DNA of 64,000 nt from Panagrolaimus kolymaensis (taxonomy: Eukaryota > Nematoda > Chromadorea > Rhabditida > Panagrolaimidae), in assembly GCA_028622995.1 (NCBI GenBank), contig JAJQJQ010000112.1, forward strand, positions 1 through 64,000. The letters run 5' to 3'. Every line of letters starts with the position of its first letter. Position 1 is the stretch's first letter. This document shows positions 59,630 through 64,000 of the stretch, in pieces. A program made the translations under genes and the position numbers. Under the pieces are notes generated by a model. It made no database searches, was not told where the DNA came from, and saw only the letters and a program-made list of their open reading frames with translations.

Positions 59630-60755
59630 ATGATTATACGGTGTATTTTATTTTTATATTTTTCTTCTTTAACTTTCCAACTTCCTTTACTTTCTTCGTT
59701 ATTAGCAGAAAGAAGAGGTAGAGATGAACATGATCCAATGATATGCACTGAAGTTTCAGTTAATCATACTTTAGTGAATTTAAGACCGGATGAAGATCCT
59801 TTTCCCAATGTCACTGTATTGGCTAAAATGCTGCTATTCCAAGACAAAAAAACTCCAAATTATTTTATTCGACTTAGCGATGTGAAAGCTCATGATCATA
59901 ATCTTTCAGCCACAGCAACTTGCTATGAAGCTGTTAATAGGCAATGTAATTTTAATGTCACAAGCTTCTATAATTTTGATTTAAATCAATTTGACCCATT
60001 GCATCAATTTGGCGTATATTTTGTTAGACATCAGGAAGCCGAAATAGATATATATGGAGATGGATTTTCTATTGCTTATGTATCGAATGGAAATTTGATT
60101 AATTTAGATGGAGCTTTATTTAGTGTTGATGAACCTTGTCATTTATGGAGCTTAAATTGGGGTTCAGAAAAAAGAAATCTAACATTATGTTGCACTAAAA
60201 TGGTTCCAGCTCCCAAAGCCCCTCCTGTTTCTCGATGCAAGCGTTTTCAAAGTGATTTAATTTTTTATAATGGTGATAATACTGTATTTGCTTCATCTAC
60301 AATGAATTACGCTTTAAATGGAAATCAATTACAAACCCAAGGAAATTACACCGAATTATCTTCTTTTCCTTATCCAGCATACTTTTTTAATGGTTTAACA
60401 CAATGTGGCAGGTATGTTTTTTTTCTCGCAAAAATAAAACAAAGAATATAGTATAAAATAATTTCTTATTTTCAGTGCCGAGGACTCTCAATTGCGGTGT
60501 AATGTTACTCTTCCCCCAGGTGATAGAAATATATTCATTGCTATGGCTTATTCAGAAATAACTGAGCAAGGTTACTATGATTACTACAGTCGTTTGAGGG
60601 CAGCAATAGTTGGCTCTTTCATTCTTCGAAACGATCAAACTCTTATGTATGAAGGTGTTCCATTTACTCCCCAAAACGCTTGCGTTTCCTATATTGGACA
60701 TAATTATTTGAATAAACCAAGTCTCTGTCAATTTTGTTGTAAAGAATTTGAATAA
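59630..60755 (+). CDS. secreted Cys-rich glycoprotein, paralogue B
   Basis: Exons 59630-60411 and 60476-60755 join to 353 residues. The frame is open further upstream to 59474. The ATG at 59630 was chosen because it starts a signal peptide (MIIRCILFLYFSSLTFQLPL) aligned with the one in paralogue A. The body shares all landmark cysteines (PMICTE, VDEPCHLWSL, CCTKMVPAPKAP, RCKRFQSDLIFYNGD) and N-glycosylation sites. Exon 1 products differ clearly, while the last 46 residues of exon 2 are identical to paralogue A, with mostly synonymous base changes. Confidence 0.75.
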
Positions 60756-61201
60756 ATTAATTAACCTTTTTTACATACAAGAATTCAATGGTTTGATGAT
60801 TGTTATGAGAGCTTTGCTAATAATTCAAATTTTTTTGTAATGTCATGTTTCTTACTTATAAAAAATTTTTCGTCGAATAAAATTTAATTTTTGGAAAAAA
60901 ATAGATATTGTTCTTTAAAATTTTAGTTTAAGTATCAACTTTGGACTTCAATGCATTGTTTATTTATTTATAGTTTGTAGTGTTATCGCTTTTCCAATAA
61001 ATAAAAAAGTAAAAACTATGCACATACAACCAAAACAGAGACTCACACTCACGCACTGTTCAATCAAAAAAAAAAATGAAATAAAAAAAATGATCAATTT
61101 TGTAGGTAGTCTTTTCTCTCTTTTTCTAAACTTTGCTTGCTCTCATTTTTTTTTTGCAGTTTCTTGAGTGAACTAAAAAAAAAATTCCATCGAAAGCAAG
61201 A
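60756..61201. other. intergenic region upstream of the kinase
   Basis: AT-rich with pyrimidine tracts before the kinase start; no specific element recognised. Confidence 0.4.
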
Positions 61202-62897
61202 ATGGTTCAGGACGTTGTTGATTTGAATCAAAAAATTAATAATCGATCATTCACAATTGGATGGTTGCTTGATTCATTGAGAACTAATGATGAAATTTAT
61301 AAAAAGTTGCATGGCGAGAGACCAGTTAAAGAGGTAATAATTTTGATTTGGAAAGCAAACTTTTTCACGAAAAAATTTGACTGTTTTTAAATTCGAACTT
61401 TCTTAAATCATTATTTTTTAGGTAACTTTTTCTGATATATCTGGTGGAAAAGGTTTTGTTTCCATTGTTCTTCAATGTATAATTCATTTTGAGGATTCCA
61501 AAAAAGAATCATCAGATATTTATTCAACAATTTTAAAAATTCCTGGATTTGAATCATTTGAAGGGACAGGAATTTGTTTGAATGAAGAAGCCCAAAAATC
61601 CATTACAGAAATCCACCAAATTGAATGCAATTTTTACATTCATTTAGCGAAAATTCTTGATGTTTCCGTTCCAAAAATGTATAAAATGGTTGAATGTATT
61701 CCTGGGAAACAAGATGGCTGCATTCATATGGAAGATTTATCAAATCATGGAAAAACCATTTCATTTTTCGATAATATTAATTTGACTCAAGTTAAATGCT
61801 TTATTCGTCATTTGGCTCATATGCATAAAAATATTTTGTCAGAGGACCCAAAAATTTGGAAAGGAAAATATGTTATTACTTGTTTTGAAGCATTTGAAAA
61901 TCTTGTTAATTCCTTTGATGCTATGGCTGTGAATTTTATGCAACAATCCAAAATGAAGGGTAAATTAAACAATTTTAAAAAAATAAAGTAGAAAAATGCT
62001 GACAAAATTTGTTTATTATCAAAATTTTTACGAAAAAATAAACAAAAAAGGTTTTTTTTTAAAGTAAAAATGATTTTGGTTTTAAACTTTGGATTTGTTT
62101 TTTAGAAAACCCAAAAAGTTTTTTTCTGCTAATTTTCTTTTCTTTTTTTATTATCGAACATCAAAAACAATATAATAGTTTTGTAGACACAAATCACTGA
62201 AAACTTTGAAAAAGAAAAATTATCTTACTTTTATATATTTCTTAATTACAAACTCCCTTCTTTTTTTTCCTAACAATAAAACTAAAAAATGCATACAAAA
62301 GTTTTAGATTCCTTTAAACCACTCATAAAAAAATACCATAAATTTGGCCTAAATGTTAATTATATGAAATATGCGGATTCTGAATATCACATCCAACAAG
62401 AAATAGAATCCGTTATTACTCATGGAGATATGCATTCCGGCAATATTATGTGGGCCCTAAATAAAAATGGAGATGTTGAAAATGAAATTATTGGTTTCGT
62501 GGATTGGCAAATTATGCATGAAAGTTCACCCATGGCTGATTTAGCCCGATTTTTAGTTCTTTGTGCGGATGGAATTGTTCGTAGACAAGCTGAAGATTTT
62601 GCCGTCGATTATTACATCGAATGTTTGCTTAAAGAATTTGGAGGAGATTCCACCAAAATTCCATACAGGGCAGATCAACTTAAAAAGGCATATCAAATTT
62701 CATATTTAGCTCAAGCATTTCTTGGAATTGGAATTGCAGCATTTTTGGTTGAAACACAAAAGAAAAAACGAGAAATTAGTCAAAGTTTGAAAAATGCATA
62801 TCGAGATTTCGCCACTTTGAAAGCCCTTCATATTTATGAAGATGTTGATAAAATTTTAAGTGGAGAAGAAATGAAAGATGTTTTTGAAAAATATTGA
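61202..62897 (+). CDS. CHK/EcKinase-like protein (DUF1679), full length
   Basis: Exons 61202-61333, 61422-61959 and 62308-62897 join to 419 residues. Landmarks of aminoglycoside/choline-kinase-like enzymes are present: the glycine loop region VTFSDISGGKGFVSIV, the catalytic loop VITHGDMHSGNIMW (Asp and Asn) and the metal-binding IIGFVDWQIMHESSPMADLA (DW). Length and order fit the nematode DUF1679 family, expanded in worms. Related insect EcKinases phosphorylate ecdysteroids and may act in detoxification. The substrate here is unknown. The acceptor of exon 3 (TTTTAG at 62302-62307) was chosen because it keeps the frame. Confidence 0.88.
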
Positions 62898-64000
62898 AAA
62901 TAATTATATAAAACTTCTTTTTTTGTGATATTTAAAAACAAAAATATAATTTTATTTTTCTAAAAAAAATGTGCCTCAAAAAAATAAAAGTTACAATTTT
63001 TGTTTATTTAGAATAAATATTTTTTTCTTTGTTTTTCTTATCAATCAAAATCAAACAAGGTTAATATAAAAAAATCAAGCATTTAAAGACACACAAAAGC
63101 ACAAATATTTGATGTTTTCTTTTATTGATTAAAAAATCAATAAAACTCTATGTGAATGTTTTTTGTTAAATTAAATTAGTTAGAAAAAATATTTAATGCT
63201 ATTATTTAAAGATTTCTTTGAATATTTTATGCTTGTTTATTTTTTTGTTATTTTTTAATATAAATTTTATAATAATTTGGAAATTATAAGATTTATTTAA
63301 ATCGTGAAAAAAATTATTTTTTATTTTTATAAATTATAATAAAACAAATAACTATTTGTATTTTTTTTTTCAGAATACAACAATGATTCGTTTCCATCTT
63401 TAAAAAAATGTTTAAAAGCTTTATGAAATTTAAAACGCAATAAAACAAAAATAAGAACTTTGTGGACAATGGTGCATCCATAATATGCATTAAAAATAAA
63501 TAATAAATTGGAATGACATCTTTTTCTTTGACTTAAAATTTTTTTGAGAAATTGAAAACTGGATATTTTTTGGGATCAAAAAATCTTGCAAATATAAACA
63601 ATTTTTAACAAAGCAAAGATATCACAAAGAAAAAAAATTATAATTTATATGGAAAAAATTTTTGGTGGCGTTTTAAACTGCTGAAGTACAAAAATTTAAA
63701 TTACGCTCAATCTAAAATTTCTTGCAATGCTTATTTAGATTTCTAATATCCCATAAAATACTAATGCTCATTTGTAAAAAAGATGTTTTTGTAACTGTGT
63801 GCAAAAATAATATTTAAGAAAATTGTGTTTTCCTGTTTTAACAAATGAAAATTCTCAACTCTTCTGAAATGAAATTATTGTATTCTCTAATTAGAACTCA
63901 ATTAAACTAGAGTATTAATAATATAAGTAGATGAAATAAATAATCCACCTAATTTTTTGTGTTTATTGAAGCATAAATAATTTATTTTTTAATTAATTTA
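62898..64000. other. intergenic region, nothing recognised
   Basis: Very AT-rich sequence to the right edge, with no supported gene or RNA. Confidence 0.5.

Noticed and set aside
1..64000. tRNA genes, CRISPR arrays and bacterial operon signals
   Set aside because: A by-eye scan for tRNA B-box-like GGTTCGAATCC patterns and for regular short repeats with spacers found none, and the gene structure is eukaryotic throughout.

Overview
The window is AT-rich nuclear DNA from a nematode. The signs are: many short introns (mostly 43-90 nt) with GTAAGT-type donors and TTTTAG/TTTCAG acceptors; possible SL trans-splice acceptors a few bases before start codons; a cluster of nematode serpentine chemoreceptors; a nematode-type CHK/DUF1679 kinase; a CYP33-like P450; and a FAX/CDR-type GST. 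An HSP70-like gene and an F-box-like/HAT gene would fit a panagrolaimid (clade IV) worm. That placement is inference from gene content only.

Layout. 1-4.3 kb: one intact + strand chemoreceptor and a small coiled-coil gene. 4.5-11.1 kb: a nine-exon minus-strand gene whose exons join into one uninterrupted frame of about 2004 codons. It encodes a bacterial-type SecA ATPase followed by TPR-like, hydrophobic and OTU-like regions. 12.2 kb: a GC-rich hAT-type MITE. 12.5-20.9 kb: a coiled-coil/membrane-tail gene, a very recent 3.18 kb tandem duplication and an HSP70-like gene. The duplication junction creates an in-frame chimeric gene. 21.2 and 25.9 kb: two basic, bZIP-like paralogues, one frameshifted. 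22.5-38.6 kb: five more minus-strand chemoreceptor loci (four intact, one frameshifted), with shared upstream elements and two more hAT-like MITEs. 36.6-43.6 kb: a 1082-residue protein with eleven tandem C2HC zinc-binding units, plus two broken fragments of the same family on the other strand. 44.3 kb: a U1 snRNA gene. 45-52 kb: a GST-like gene, a full-length P450 and a 5'-incomplete DUF4139 gene that carries a near-exact copy of the histone H3 tail. 54-63 kb: a HAT-repeat/F-box-like gene, a small membrane protein, a head-to-head pair of secreted cysteine-rich paralogues and a CHK-type kinase.

The window is a gene-family neighbourhood, not an operon. Its main processes are chemoreceptor expansion by local duplication, detoxification (P450, GST) and gene birth and decay. 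The strongest leads are the histone H3 tail mimic, the intron-containing SecA-OTU protein, the duplication-born chimera and the eleven-unit zinc array. All exon joins were worked out by hand from splice signals and reading-frame continuity. Family calls rest on recognised motifs, not on database searches.
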